From NCBI GenBank assembly GCA_965367295.1, contig CBDUHN010000024.1, positions 1 to 51,033 of the forward strand: a DNA stretch of 51,033 nt. The letters are read 5' to 3'. This DNA is from JAIVHA01 sp965367295. Its GTDB lineage: Bacteria > Pseudomonadota > Gammaproteobacteria > DSM-19610. Below the pieces are notes generated by a model. That model did not search any database. It saw nothing but the letters and a program-made list of their open reading frames with translations, and was not told the DNA's origin. The translations under genes and the position numbers were made by a program. This document shows positions 8,577 through 18,116 of the stretch, piece after piece (position 1 is the stretch's first letter; each line of letters begins with the position of its first letter).

Positions 8577-10787
8577 TCACTCCCGTACCAGCACCAGCGC
8601 GCCCAGCGGTGGCAGATTGAGGCGCAGGCTATAGGGCCGGCCCATCCACTCCTCGTCTGTGGTCTGCAGGTGATCGCCGATATGCAGGTTCGAGCCACCA
8701 TAATATTCCGAATCGGAATTGAACAGGATGTGATAGCGGCCGGATTCGGATACACCCAGCTGATAATAATCCCGTGGCACCGGGGTGAAATTCAGGATTA
8801 CCACCAGGTTCTGGAAGTTTCCTTTGCGGATGTAGCTGATGATGGACTGGGTGGAATCGTGGCAGTCGATCCATTCAAAACCGGCATCCTCGAAATCATG
8901 ACGATGCAGGGCCGGGTGGTCGCGGTACAGGTGATTCAGGTCGCCCACCAGACGCTGCATTCCCTGGTGGGGGGCGTATTGCAGCAGGTCCCAGGGCAGG
9001 GGATTATCGAAATCCCATTCACTCGACTGGGCGAACTCGCTACCCATGAACAACAGTTTTTTGCCTGGATAGGTGAACAGGTAACTGTACAAAAGGCGCA
9101 GGTTGGCAAAACGCTGCCATTCGTCTCCGGGCATCTTGCCCAGCATCGAACCCTTGCCGTGCACGACCTCATCATGGGAGAAGGGCAGAACGAAGTTCTC
9201 GGTGAAGGCATACAACAGTCCGAAGGTCAGCGAGTCGTGGTGAAAATGACGATGCACCGGGTCCTTGCTGATGTATTGCAGGGTGTCATGCATCCAGCCC
9301 ATATTCCACTTCATGCTGAAGCCGAGGCCGCCTACGTAGGTAGGGCGGGTGACCTGTGGCCAGGCGGTGGATTCCTCGGCGATGATCATCGTGCCCGGGT
9401 GCTGGCCATGGGTGACCTTGTTCATTTCGCGCAGGAAATCGATGGCCTCGAGGTTTTCACGACCGCCGTAGATATTGGGGATCCAGTCACCGGCATCGCG
9501 GGAGTAGTCAAGGTAGAGCATGGAGGCCACGGCATCCACCCGCAGGCCGTCGATGTGAAACTCTTCCAGCCAGTAAATGGCACTGGCCAGCAGGAAATTC
9601 TTCACCTCGTTGCGGCCGTAATTGAAAATCAGCGTACCCCAGTCGCGGTGTTCGCCCTTGCGCGGGTCTGCGTGTTCATACAGCGGGCTGCCGTCAAAAC
9701 GTGCCAGGGCATACTCATCCTTGGGGAAATGTCCAGGTGCCCAGTCGAGGATGATGCCGATGCCGTGGTTGTGACAGTGATCGACAAAATAGCGGAAATC
9801 GTCGGGGCTGCCGAAGCGACTGGTGGGGGCGAAGTAGCCGGTGGCCTGGTAACCCCAGGAGGCATCCAGCGGGTGTTCGGTGACCGGCATCAATTCAATA
9901 TGGGTGAAGCCGAGCGCCTTGACGTGGGTGACGATGCGCTCGGCCAGGGTGCGGTAGTTGAGGAAGTCATTGTATTCCCCGCGCTGCCAAGAACCCAGAT
10001 GCAGTTCATAGATGGACAGTGGCTGGTGCAGCCAGTCGGATTCCGAGCGCTGCGCGATCCAGGCCTGGTCAGCCCATTCATGGCGTGATTGGCAACTGAC
10101 CCGTGGTGCGGTACTGGGGCGCAGTTCGAACTGCTGGCCGTAGGGGTCGGTCTTGACGTGGATGCTGCCATGTTCACGGTTACGGATTTCATATTTATAC
10201 AGGGTTCCGCTGTCAAGGCCGGGAATGAACAATTCCCAGACGCCGCTGCCGCCGCGGGAACGCATGGGGTGCACACGACCATCCCAGCGGTTGAAGTCGC
10301 CGACCACGCTGACCCGTTCCGCATTGGGCGCCCAGACCACAAAACGCACCCCATCGATGTCATCCGCACGGTGACAGTGCGCGCCCATGAATCGGTAGCA
10401 ATGCCAGTGACGTCCTTCGCCGAACAGGTGCAGGTCGAAATCGCTGACCTGGGGGGGGAAGGTAAAGGGATCGTAGCCGATGACCTCGGTTTTATCGGCA
10501 CGCCACCAGCGCAGCCGATAATGGCTCGGGACCTGATCCTGCTCCACCAGGGCCTCAAAGAAATCGCTCCCCTCACGCCGTTCCAACGGGATCCCGCTGT
10601 CGGCGAGTTGTACCTGCTCCGCTTCTGGTAGAAAGGCGCGCACCCGCACCTGGGCCCCCTCCGGGTGGCGGCCGAGGACGACAAAAGGATCATGATGACG
10701 GGCCTCGGCCAGCCGTTGGAGTTCGGCTGGCAGCGGTGGATGGGGCTTTGGCACGAATGTTATCAAGGCTGCGTTAATCCAGGTCAA
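8577..10787 (-). CDS. glgB: 1,4-alpha-glucan branching enzyme GlgB
   Basis: A GH13 branching enzyme of up to 736 residues (E. coli GlgB 728). It cuts alpha-1,4 chains and rejoins them as alpha-1,6 branches in glycogen. N-terminal CBM48-type modules (residues about 25-215) precede the (beta/alpha)8 domain. Catalytic motifs are DGLRVDAVASM (nucleophile Asp), MIIAEEST (acid/base Glu) and LPFSHDEVVHGKGSM (transition-state Asp). The all-beta C-terminal domain ends in LPPLGALVLVRE. The start is uncertain: TTG at 10787, TTG at 10766 and GTG at 10754 are all possible and none has a good ribosome binding site. Divergent from glgC across about 120 bases, implying a shared regulatory region. Confidence 0.95.
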   Translation of the reverse strand: MTWINAALITFVPKPHPPLPAELQRLAEARHHDPFVVLGRHPEGAQVRVRAFLPEAEQVQLADSGIPLERREGSDFFEALVEQDQVPSHYRLRWWRADKTEVIGYDPFTFPPQVSDFDLHLFGEGRHWHCYRFMGAHCHRADDIDGVRFVVWAPNAERVSVVGDFNRWDGRVHPMRSRGGSGVWELFIPGLDSGTLYKYEIRNREHGSIHVKTDPYGQQFELRPSTAPRVSCQSRHEWADQAWIAQRSESDWLHQPLSIYELHLGSWQRGEYNDFLNYRTLAERIVTHVKALGFTHIELMPVTEHPLDASWGYQATGYFAPTSRFGSPDDFRYFVDHCHNHGIGIILDWAPGHFPKDEYALARFDGSPLYEHADPRKGEHRDWGTLIFNYGRNEVKNFLLASAIYWLEEFHIDGLRVDAVASMLYLDYSRDAGDWIPNIYGGRENLEAIDFLREMNKVTHGQHPGTMIIAEESTAWPQVTRPTYVGGLGFSMKWNMGWMHDTLQYISKDPVHRHFHHDSLTFGLLYAFTENFVLPFSHDEVVHGKGSMLGKMPGDEWQRFANLRLLYSYLFTYPGKKLLFMGSEFAQSSEWDFDNPLPWDLLQYAPHQGMQRLVGDLNHLYRDHPALHRHDFEDAGFEWIDCHDSTQSIISYIRKGNFQNLVVILNFTPVPRDYYQLGVSESGRYHILFNSDSEYYGGSNLHIGDHLQTTDEEWMGRPYSLRLNLPPLGALVLVRE

Positions 10788-10848
10788 TTAATCTGTATGA
10801 TGAAGGACAAAAGGCAAATTCGGAACCAGATTTAAAGATGATGCTGAA

Positions 10849-10863
10849 GTGCTACCATAGCAC
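10849..10863. promoter_or_regulatory. Small palindrome in the glgB-glgC divergent promoter region
   Basis: GTGCTA-CCA-TAGCAC lies about 45 bases upstream of the chosen glgC start. A weak -10-like TACCAT (10853-10858) overlaps it, with TTTAAA 16 bases further upstream. It may be an operator for the divergent genes; unproven. Confidence 0.3.
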
Positions 10864-10907
10864 CTATTGGGGGCATGGATAAAACAACACCAGAGGAGTT
10901 GTATGGG

Positions 10908-12179
10908 ATGAGTGTGAGTCAGACCCCGCGTTTTGTCAGCCGTCTAACCCGAAATACCCTGGCCCTGATCCTGGCCGGCGGGCGCGGCTCCCGGCTACGC
11001 CAGCTTACCCTGTGGCGCGCCAAGCCCGCCGTACCCTTTGGTGGTAAGTTCCGGATCATCGATTTTCCGATTTCCAATTGCATGAATTCCGGCATTCGTC
11101 GTATCGGTGTGCTCACCCAGTACAAGGCCCATTCCCTGCTGCAGCATATCCAGAAAGGCTGGGGGTTCCTGCGCGGTGAGTTCGGCGAGTTCGTGGAGTT
11201 GCTGCCTGCGCAGCAGCGGATCGATGAAACCTCCTGGTATGCCGGCACGGCCGATGCGATCTACCAGAATCTCGACATCATCCGCAACCATAACCCCGAC
11301 TATGTGTTGATCCTGGCCGGGGATCACATCTATAAAATGGACTACGGTCCCATGATTGCGCGCCATGTGGAACTGGAAGCGGATATGACCGTGGGTTGTA
11401 TCGAGGTGGGGCTGGAACGGGCCCGTGAGTTCGGGGTGATGACCATCACCGACAACGGCCGGGTACGGGAATTCAACGAAAAACCGGATCAACCACAGCC
11501 CATGCCCGGCAGTATGGATACCGCCCTGGCGTCGATGGGGATCTATGTATTCAACACCAAGTTCCTGTACGAACAGCTGATCAAGGATGCGGACGATATC
11601 TATTCCACCCACGATTTCGGCAAGGACATCATCCCGGCGGTCATTGACCATTACCGGGTTTATGCCTACCCGTTCCGGGATGTGCAGACCTCCCGGCAGG
11701 GGTACTGGCGAGATGTTGGCACGGTAGATGCTTTCTATCAGGCTAACCTGGAACTGATCGGGGTGACCCCGGAATTGAATCTGTATGACGAAGAATGGCC
11801 CATCTGGACCTACCAGGAACAATTGCCACCGGCTAAATTCGTATTCGATGACGATGACCGCCGTGGCATGGCGGTGGATTCCATGGTCTCGGGGGGCTGT
11901 GTGATCTCCGGGGCGGCGGTGCGCCAGTCGTTGCTGTTCTCCAATGTGAAGGTACATTCCTGTGCCAAGGTGCAGCGCTGTGTCGTACTGCCCGATGTGG
12001 ACATCGGGCATGACAGTCGGCTGACCGGGGTGGTGATCGACCGGGGCTGCCGGATTCCACCCAATACGGTGATCGGTGAGGACCCGGTAGAGGATGCCAA
12101 GCGCTTCCATATCACCCCGGGGGGCGTGATCCTGGTGACACCGGAGATGCTGGGGCAGGAGTTGCATCATGTCCGATAA
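10908..12179 (+). CDS. glgC: Glucose-1-phosphate adenylyltransferase (ADP-glucose pyrophosphorylase) GlgC
   Basis: A 423-residue enzyme (E. coli 431) that makes ADP-glucose from ATP and glucose-1-phosphate, the committed step of bacterial glycogen synthesis. The N-terminal nucleotidyltransferase signature LALILAGGRGSRL is followed by RAKPAVPFGGKFRIIDF, by WYAGTADAIYQNL and by the ILAGDHIYKMDY substrate-binding block. A C-terminal left-handed beta-helix carries VSGGCVISGAAV and the final HITPGGVILVTPEML. The ATG at 10908 has GAGGAG at 10893-10898; an in-frame ATG at 10875 lies upstream without a good site. The end overlaps the GH57 gene by 11 bases, which implies translational coupling. Allosteric control by sugar phosphates is a family property, not visible here. 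Confidence 0.95.
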   Translation: MSVSQTPRFVSRLTRNTLALILAGGRGSRLRQLTLWRAKPAVPFGGKFRIIDFPISNCMNSGIRRIGVLTQYKAHSLLQHIQKGWGFLRGEFGEFVELLPAQQRIDETSWYAGTADAIYQNLDIIRNHNPDYVLILAGDHIYKMDYGPMIARHVELEADMTVGCIEVGLERAREFGVMTITDNGRVREFNEKPDQPQPMPGSMDTALASMGIYVFNTKFLYEQLIKDADDIYSTHDFGKDIIPAVIDHYRVYAYPFRDVQTSRQGYWRDVGTVDAFYQANLELIGVTPELNLYDEEWPIWTYQEQLPPAKFVFDDDDRRGMAVDSMVSGGCVISGAAVRQSLLFSNVKVHSCAKVQRCVVLPDVDIGHDSRLTGVVIDRGCRIPPNTVIGEDPVEDAKRFHITPGGVILVTPEMLGQELHHVR

Positions 12180-13884
12180 GCCGCGGCTGAAGGTGGTGTT
12201 GTGCTGGCATATGCACCAGCCGCAATACTGCAATCTGTTCAACGGTGAATACCAGTTGCCCTGGACCTATCTGCATGCCATCAAGGATTATGTCGATATG
12301 GCCGCCCACCTGGAGGCAGTACCCAAGGCCCGTGCCGTGGTCAATTTTGCGCCCATCCTGCTGGAGCAGATCGCCGATTATTCTGCGCAGGTGAATGCCT
12401 TCCTGCGTGAAGCCAAGCCCATTCGCGACCCCCTGCTGGCGGCGCTGGCGGAAAAAACCCTGCCTGATTCACCGCAACAGCGGCTGGCCTTGCTCGATGC
12501 CTGCCTGCGAGCCCATGGCGAGCGCATGATCGGGCGTTTCCCGGCCTATCAGAAACTGGCGGACCTGGCGCGCTGCTTCCTGGAAAATCCGGAAGGGATC
12601 ACCTATGTGAACGATCAGTTTCTCCATGACCTGCTGGTCTGGTATCACCTGGCATGGATGGGGGAGACGGTGCGGCGCACCAACCAGAAGCTGGTAGCCC
12701 TGCAGGAAAAGGCGACGAAGTTCAGCGCCATGGATCGTCGTGTCCTGATGGAGATTATCGGCGAACTGCTGTCGGGAATCATCGATCGCTACCGCAGTCT
12801 CGCCGAGCGCGGCCAGATCGAGCTGTCGGTAACACCCTATGCTCATCCCATCTTGCCCCTGTTGCTGGATATCAACAGCACGCGCGAGGCGATGCCCGAT
12901 GCTCCATTGCCACTGCTCGATCATTATCCCGGTGGCATGGAACGGGCCCGCTGGCACATCGAGGAGGGTATCTCCACCTTCGAGCAGTATTTCGATTTCC
13001 GGCCATCCGGTTGCTGGCCTTCCGAGGGCGCGGTAAGCGCTGCCACCGTAAAACTGCTGGGCGCCTCGAAGTTTCAGTGGGCGGCCACCGGGGAAACGGT
13101 ATTGCGCAACAGCCTGCGTCGCAGCGGTCGTATCGAAGAGGCCGATGGCCCCGGTCCCATGTACCGCCCCTATACCCTGGGAGATAGTAAGCTGGCCTGT
13201 TTCTTCCGCGATGACGGCCTGTCCGATCTTATCGGCTTCAAATATTCCACCTGGCATGCGGACGATGCGGTAGCGAATCTGGTGCACCATCTGGAAAATA
13301 TCGCGGAAATGACCCGCAAGGAAAAGAACCCGGTGGTGTCTATTGTGCTCGATGGTGAGAATGCCTGGGAGCATTATCCAGAGAATGGATATTATTTTCT
13401 GAGCGCGCTGTATGAGCAGTTGGCGAACCATCCCGACCTGGTGATGACCACCTTCAGCGACTACCTGGCCGCGACGCAGCAGGGCTGTGATTCCTTGACC
13501 CATATGGTTGGCGGCAGTTGGGTATACGGCACGTATTCCACCTGGATCGGGGATAAGGACAAGAACCGGGGCTGGGATATGCTGGGTGATGCCAAGAAGA
13601 TGTTCGACCGGATGGTGACCGAGGGGCGCCTGGATGGAGACCGCCTGCTGATGGCCCGCCACCAGCTGTCCATCTGTGAAGGTTCTGACTGGTTCTGGTG
13701 GTTTGGTGATTATAATCCCGAGGAAACCGTCAGTGATTTCGAACGCCTGTTCCGTATGCACCTGACCAACCTGTACCACATGCTGGGCAAGCCACCACCG
13801 GCTTATCTGGATGAGACCTTTACGCACGGGCATGGGCGCCCGGAACATGGGGGCACCATGCGCCATGGCAAGTCGTCAGAATAG
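12169..13884 (+). CDS. Glycoside hydrolase family 57 enzyme (alpha-amylase/4-alpha-glucanotransferase type)
   Basis: A 571-residue GH57 protein. Family motif 1 is seen as CWHMHQPQY (H16 of HQP). Motif 3 is GCWPSEGAVS, with the probable nucleophile E286, and the motif 4 region FFRDDGLSDLIGF has Asp 348/349 as the likely acid/base. Motif 5 corresponds to WHADDAVANLVHHL. The late block LDGENAWEHYPENGYYF is typical of the proteobacterial GH57 group annotated as amylases or amylopullulanases. No signal peptide is present, so it acts in the cytoplasm, presumably on glycogen or maltodextrins. It overlaps glgC by 11 bases and precedes malQ by 6, so it is an integral part of this operon. The exact reaction (hydrolysis or transfer) cannot be read from sequence. 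Confidence 0.85.
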   Translation: MSDKPRLKVVLCWHMHQPQYCNLFNGEYQLPWTYLHAIKDYVDMAAHLEAVPKARAVVNFAPILLEQIADYSAQVNAFLREAKPIRDPLLAALAEKTLPDSPQQRLALLDACLRAHGERMIGRFPAYQKLADLARCFLENPEGITYVNDQFLHDLLVWYHLAWMGETVRRTNQKLVALQEKATKFSAMDRRVLMEIIGELLSGIIDRYRSLAERGQIELSVTPYAHPILPLLLDINSTREAMPDAPLPLLDHYPGGMERARWHIEEGISTFEQYFDFRPSGCWPSEGAVSAATVKLLGASKFQWAATGETVLRNSLRRSGRIEEADGPGPMYRPYTLGDSKLACFFRDDGLSDLIGFKYSTWHADDAVANLVHHLENIAEMTRKEKNPVVSIVLDGENAWEHYPENGYYFLSALYEQLANHPDLVMTTFSDYLAATQQGCDSLTHMVGGSWVYGTYSTWIGDKDKNRGWDMLGDAKKMFDRMVTEGRLDGDRLLMARHQLSICEGSDWFWWFGDYNPEETVSDFERLFRMHLTNLYHMLGKPPPAYLDETFTHGHGRPEHGGTMRHGKSSE

Positions 13885-13890
13885 CGTACC

Positions 13891-15399
13891 GTGACACGGT
13901 CGCCACCGCATCCCATTGCCAAGGTGCTCGGGCAACGCCGTGCCGGGGTATTGCTGCACCCCACCTCGCTGCCCGGCAATCGCGAGCAGGGTGATCTGGG
14001 GCCCGAGGCCTATCGTTTTATCGATTTCATGGTGAACAGTGGCCTGTCTGTCTGGCAGACCCTGCCGCTGGGGCCTACCCACGAAGACCGTTCTCCCTAC
14101 CAGTGCCTCTCCGTACATGCCGGCAACCCGCACCTGATCAGTCCCGAGATCCTGGTGGAGTGGGAGTGGTTGCCTGCCGATGTGTCTCTGCAGCGAGAGA
14201 CACTTGGCCAGGACTGGCTGCAGGTGGCGTACAACGGGTTTAAGCGCAAGGCTGATGGTGGAGAGCACACGGAATACAGTGCCTTCCAGGCGAGCAATGC
14301 CCGCTGGCTGGAGGACTACGCGCTGTATATCGCCCTGCGGACCGAACTGCATCATCGTAGCTGGATGCAGTGGCCGGATGTGTTACGCGATCGGGATGAG
14401 GGTCACCTGAACGAGGCGCGCAAGCGGTTGGCTGCGGTGATTGAACGGGTGCGTTTTGAGCAATTCGTATTCTTTCGTCAGTGGCATCAGCTGCGGCGAT
14501 ACGCCAATGAGCACCAGGTGTTGTTATTCGGTGATGTACCGATTTTCGTGGCCCACGATAGCGCCGACGTATGGGCGCATCGTGAGGAGTTCGATGTGGA
14601 CGAGCATGGTCACGCGCGCAAGGTGGCGGGGGTACCGCCGGACTATTTTTCCGCAACGGGTCAGCGCTGGGGTAACCCCCAATACAACTGGCAGCGGATG
14701 CAGGAAGAGGGTTTTCAATGGTGGGTGGAGCGCATCGCCACCCAGCTGGATTTGTTCGATTTCATGCGCATCGACCATTTTCGCGGTTTTGAGGCCTATT
14801 GGGAGATCGATGCCGCATCTGAGCTGGCCATTGATGGTCGCTGGGTGAAGGCACCGGGCGAGGCCCTGTTTGCCAAGTTGCAGGCCAGTTTTGATCCGCT
14901 GCCACTGGTGGCGGAAGACCTGGGCACCATCACCCCCGAGGTCGATGCACTACGGCGGCAGTTCGGGTTGCCGGGCATGAAGATCCTGCAGTTCGCCTTT
15001 GATGGCGATCCGAAAAACCTGTACCTGCCGCCGCACCATGAAATTGACAGCGTGGTGTATACCGGTACCCATGACAATGACACCACGCTGGGCTGGTTCA
15101 ATGCACTGGGTTCGGAACAGCAGACCATGCTGAGGGGCTATCTGGCCAACTCGCAGGAGGACATGCCCTGGCTGCTGATACGGACCGCGATGATGTCAGT
15201 AGCGCAACTGGCCATGGTGCCCATGCAGGATTTCCTGGTAATGGGCAGCGACCAGCGAATGAATATCCCCGGTACCGACAGCGGTAACTGGCACTGGCGG
15301 TTTCAGTGGCAACAGGTGCAACAGGGGCTGGAATTGCGTATCCGCCACCTGGTCGAGGTCTACGATCGATTGCCGCCCATGGTCCAGGGCAATCCCTGA
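13891..15399 (+). CDS. malQ: 4-alpha-glucanotransferase (amylomaltase) MalQ
   Basis: A 502-residue GH77 enzyme of the short amylomaltase type, which moves alpha-1,4 glucan segments between chains. Catalytic blocks in order: GDVPIFVAHDSADVWAH, FMRIDHFRGFEAYW (nucleophile Asp), VAEDLGTITPEVDALR (acid/base Glu-Asp) and YTGTHDNDTTLGWF (third acid). The N-terminus RRAGVLLHPTSLPG is diagnostic. GTG at 13891 starts 6 bases after the GH57 stop, so the gene is the third of glgC-GH57-malQ. Its product supplies chains suited to GlgP and GlgB. A repeat element follows the stop. Confidence 0.94.
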   Translation: MTRSPPHPIAKVLGQRRAGVLLHPTSLPGNREQGDLGPEAYRFIDFMVNSGLSVWQTLPLGPTHEDRSPYQCLSVHAGNPHLISPEILVEWEWLPADVSLQRETLGQDWLQVAYNGFKRKADGGEHTEYSAFQASNARWLEDYALYIALRTELHHRSWMQWPDVLRDRDEGHLNEARKRLAAVIERVRFEQFVFFRQWHQLRRYANEHQVLLFGDVPIFVAHDSADVWAHREEFDVDEHGHARKVAGVPPDYFSATGQRWGNPQYNWQRMQEEGFQWWVERIATQLDLFDFMRIDHFRGFEAYWEIDAASELAIDGRWVKAPGEALFAKLQASFDPLPLVAEDLGTITPEVDALRRQFGLPGMKILQFAFDGDPKNLYLPPHHEIDSVVYTGTHDNDTTLGWFNALGSEQQTMLRGYLANSQEDMPWLLIRTAMMSVAQLAMVPMQDFLVMGSDQRMNIPGTDSGNWHWRFQWQQVQQGLELRIRHLVEVYDRLPPMVQGNP

Positions 15400-15400
15400 T

Positions 15401-15490
15401 TGCTTCGTCATTACGAGGAGTGAGGCAGCGCGCAATCCCTACACAATACATCCTGCACCGTGAGCTGCCACGCTTCGCTCGCAATGACGA
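15401..15490. repeat. CGTCATTGCGAG-type imperfect inverted repeat
   Basis: The left arm TCGTCATTACGAGGAG starts at 15405. The right arm ends at 15490 and reads TCGTCATTGCGAGCGAAGCG on the minus strand. Both arms continue into a GGCAGC word, so they are about 30-base imperfect inverted copies with a loop between them. This matches a dispersed palindromic word I recall from many unrelated bacterial genomes. It sits between the convergent malQ and glgP genes. Confidence 0.7.
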
Positions 15491-15554
15491 GGCGATTTCA
15501 ATTAATCAGATGCTTCCGGGGCCTGTCCGTAGCTCACATGGGCCATCCTGGCGC

Positions 15555-18116
15555 TCACAGCCAGATCATGCAGCCGGTTTCAAAACTATGGCTGAGCATC
15601 TGGTGATGGGGATACATGCGCAACTGGTAATGCTGTAGTCCCGGCAAGGGAGGATCCAGATGCAGGGCAAACAGGGTTTCACCCTGGTCATTATTGCCTT
15701 TGGGCGTAAAGGGGATATGGTTATGTGCGATGAATTTGTGGTGTTCGTCTTCCGTGCCCACCACGCATTCCACCACTACGTCACTGGGTCTCAACCCGTT
15801 GAGATTGGCTGCCAGTTCGATGGATAGTCTCTGCCCTGCATCGATGGCCTGGGGGATCGTATTCACCTGGCGCAGGCTCACAGCGGGCCAGGCGGAAAGC
15901 ACCTTTGATTTCCACTGTGCGAGGGCCTTGGCGCCGGCGGCTTCGGCCTGGTGCATGATCTTGCCCTGGCGACTCGCCGGGCCGTAGAAATCCCGTACAT
16001 AGTCCATCACCATGCGCTGGGAATTGAACTGGGGCAGGATGGATTTCATGGATGCCTTGGACATGTGCACCCATTTCTCCGAATAGCCGTGGCCATTGCG
16101 ATCATAGTAGAGCGGGATGACCTGGTGTTCGAGAATGTCGAGCAGCTCGTTACTCTCTTCCTGGTTACGGTAGGTGGCATCGAAGTGGGGACCGTGGGGA
16201 GTGATGGCCCAGCCGTTCTCGCCGTTATAGCCCTCGTCCCACCAGCCATCGAGCACGCTGAGATTGATGACACCGTTGAGGCCGGCCTTCTCGCCGGAGG
16301 TGCCGCTGGCCTCCATGGGATATTCGGGGTTGTTCAGCCAGACATCGACGCCGGTGACCAGTTTGCGGGCCAGGGCCAGGTCATAGCCTTCCAGCAGAAT
16401 GATCTTGCCGATGAATTCCGGTCGCCGTGAAAAGTCGTGGATCACCTGGATCAGGTGCTGGCCAGGCAGATCGCTGGGATGCGCCTTGCCGGCAAAGATC
16501 AGCAGCATCGGTTTGTCGGGGTTGTTCAGCATGCGGGCCAGACGGTCCGGGTCCGAGAACAGCAGGGTGGCACGCTTATAGGTGGCGAAGCGACGCGCGA
16601 AGCCCACGGTGAGGATGTCGGTTTCGTGCGGACTCAGCAACTGGGTAATGCGTTCGATCAGGGCCTCACTGCAACCGTTGCGACGGTGTTGCAGAATCGC
16701 GCGCCGGCGCACATTGGTCAGCAGTTCCGATTTCAGGGACTGGCGCAGACTCCAGAAACTGTGATTGGGAATTTCCTCCACCCGCTCCCAGTAGTCTTCG
16801 TTGAGTAATTCGGCGCGCCATTCCATGCCGAAGCGCATGTCATAGAGATTGGCCCATTCACGTGCCAGGAAGGTGGGTACGTGCACGCCATTGGTGACGT
16901 AGCGCATGGGATTTTCTTCGTGAGGGATCTGCGGCCAGATATAACCCTCCATGCGCGAGGCGACACTGCCATGGATGCGGCTGACGCCGTTGTGGAAGCG
17001 TGATCCACGCAGTGCCAGCACGGTCTGGTTGAAGCCGCCCTGGTTGCCGGGGCTGGCACCGATGCTCAGGAAACTGGGCATGTCGATGCCCAGTTGCTGG
17101 ATGTAATCCTGGAAGTAGCTGCTGATCAGGTTGTGATCGAAGATGTCGTGACCGGCGGCAACGGGGGTATGGGTGGTGAAAACGGTAGCCGCGGCGACCA
17201 TTTCCAGGGCGCTCGCGAAATCCATCCCCTCTTTTTGGGCGCATTCCCGGCACCGTTCAAGAATCATGAAGGCGGCGTGGCCTTCGTTGATATGCCAGAC
17301 CGTGGGTTGCAGTCCCAGGGCACGTACGGCGCGTACCCCGCCGATGCCGAGCACGATTTCCTGCTGGATACGGGTGTTGGAATCACCGCCATAGAGCTGG
17401 TAGGTGATGGCGCGGTCGGCTTCCTGGTTGTCCGGCAGGTCGCTGTCCAGCAGGTAGAGTTTGATATGGCCGGCCTTGGCCTCCCACACCTGCAGATGCA
17501 CCTTTCGACCCGGGAAATCCAGCTCCACCATTACCGGTTTGCCCTGCGGGTCGGTGGCATGGTGCAACGGCAACTGATCGAAATTGGTAGTGCTGTAGTG
17601 GGCGACCTGGTTGCCGTGTTCGTCGATGGTCTGGTTGAAATAGCCCTGGCGGTAGAGCATGCCAATGGCAATAAAGGGAATGCCCAGATCGCTGGCGGCC
17701 TTGCAGTGGTCGCCGGCCAGTATGCCCAGGCCGCCGGAATAGATCGGCAGGCTTTCATGTAGGCCGAATTCGGCGCAGAAATAGGCCACCAGGTCCTGTT
17801 CGGGATGAAGGTATCCTTCGATATCGGAGCGCGGCAGGGCCTCGTGGTAACTGTCGTAGGCCGACATCACCCGGTTGTAGTCTTCCATGAAGACACGATC
17901 CTCGGCGGCTTCATCGAGGATCTGCTGGGAAATGCGCCGCAGGAACAGTTTCGGGTTGTGCCGGCAGGATTCCCACAGGTCACGGTCGAGCCGGAAAAAC
18001 AGGCCGCGGACGCTGCGGTCCCAGCTATAGAGCAGATCATTGGCCAGTTCCGGCAGGCGGTTCAGGCGTTCGGGTATGGTTGGTTGTACTTCCAGTGAAA
18101 AGCGTGTGCCAGGCAT
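15555..18116 (-). CDS. glgP: Alpha-glucan (glycogen/maltodextrin) phosphorylase
   Basis: An 853-residue GT35 phosphorylase of the 'alpha-glucan family' type with an N-terminal DUF3417 region (residues about 1-110, including LLYSWDRSVRGLFFRLD). It releases glucose-1-phosphate from alpha-1,4 glucan ends. The core shows YCAEFGLHESLPIYSGGLG, VWHINEGHAAFM and TTHTPVAAGHD. It also has the pyridoxal-phosphate site around ASGTSGEKAGLNGVINLS, where the lysine binds the cofactor. GAGGGA lies just upstream of the ATG at 18116. Convergent with malQ and downstream of tRNA-Leu on the same strand. It completes the degradative half of the glucan cluster. Confidence 0.93.
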   Translation of the reverse strand: MPGTRFSLEVQPTIPERLNRLPELANDLLYSWDRSVRGLFFRLDRDLWESCRHNPKLFLRRISQQILDEAAEDRVFMEDYNRVMSAYDSYHEALPRSDIEGYLHPEQDLVAYFCAEFGLHESLPIYSGGLGILAGDHCKAASDLGIPFIAIGMLYRQGYFNQTIDEHGNQVAHYSTTNFDQLPLHHATDPQGKPVMVELDFPGRKVHLQVWEAKAGHIKLYLLDSDLPDNQEADRAITYQLYGGDSNTRIQQEIVLGIGGVRAVRALGLQPTVWHINEGHAAFMILERCRECAQKEGMDFASALEMVAAATVFTTHTPVAAGHDIFDHNLISSYFQDYIQQLGIDMPSFLSIGASPGNQGGFNQTVLALRGSRFHNGVSRIHGSVASRMEGYIWPQIPHEENPMRYVTNGVHVPTFLAREWANLYDMRFGMEWRAELLNEDYWERVEEIPNHSFWSLRQSLKSELLTNVRRRAILQHRRNGCSEALIERITQLLSPHETDILTVGFARRFATYKRATLLFSDPDRLARMLNNPDKPMLLIFAGKAHPSDLPGQHLIQVIHDFSRRPEFIGKIILLEGYDLALARKLVTGVDVWLNNPEYPMEASGTSGEKAGLNGVINLSVLDGWWDEGYNGENGWAITPHGPHFDATYRNQEESNELLDILEHQVIPLYYDRNGHGYSEKWVHMSKASMKSILPQFNSQRMVMDYVRDFYGPASRQGKIMHQAEAAGAKALAQWKSKVLSAWPAVSLRQVNTIPQAIDAGQRLSIELAANLNGLRPSDVVVECVVGTEDEHHKFIAHNHIPFTPKGNNDQGETLFALHLDPPLPGLQHYQLRMYPHHQMLSHSFETGCMIWL

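Noticed and set aside
8463..10088. Open frame of 541 codons on the plus strand antisense to glgB
   Set aside because: Lies wholly opposite strongly supported glgB with its catalytic motifs; the peptide has no domain and reflects GC-rich codon use.
10995..12242. Open frame of about 415 codons antisense to glgC
   Set aside because: His/Gln-rich shadow peptide, no motifs, opposite a clear glgC.
12469..13866. Open frame of about 465 codons antisense to the GH57 gene
   Set aside because: No recognisable motif and fully covered by the GH57 gene.
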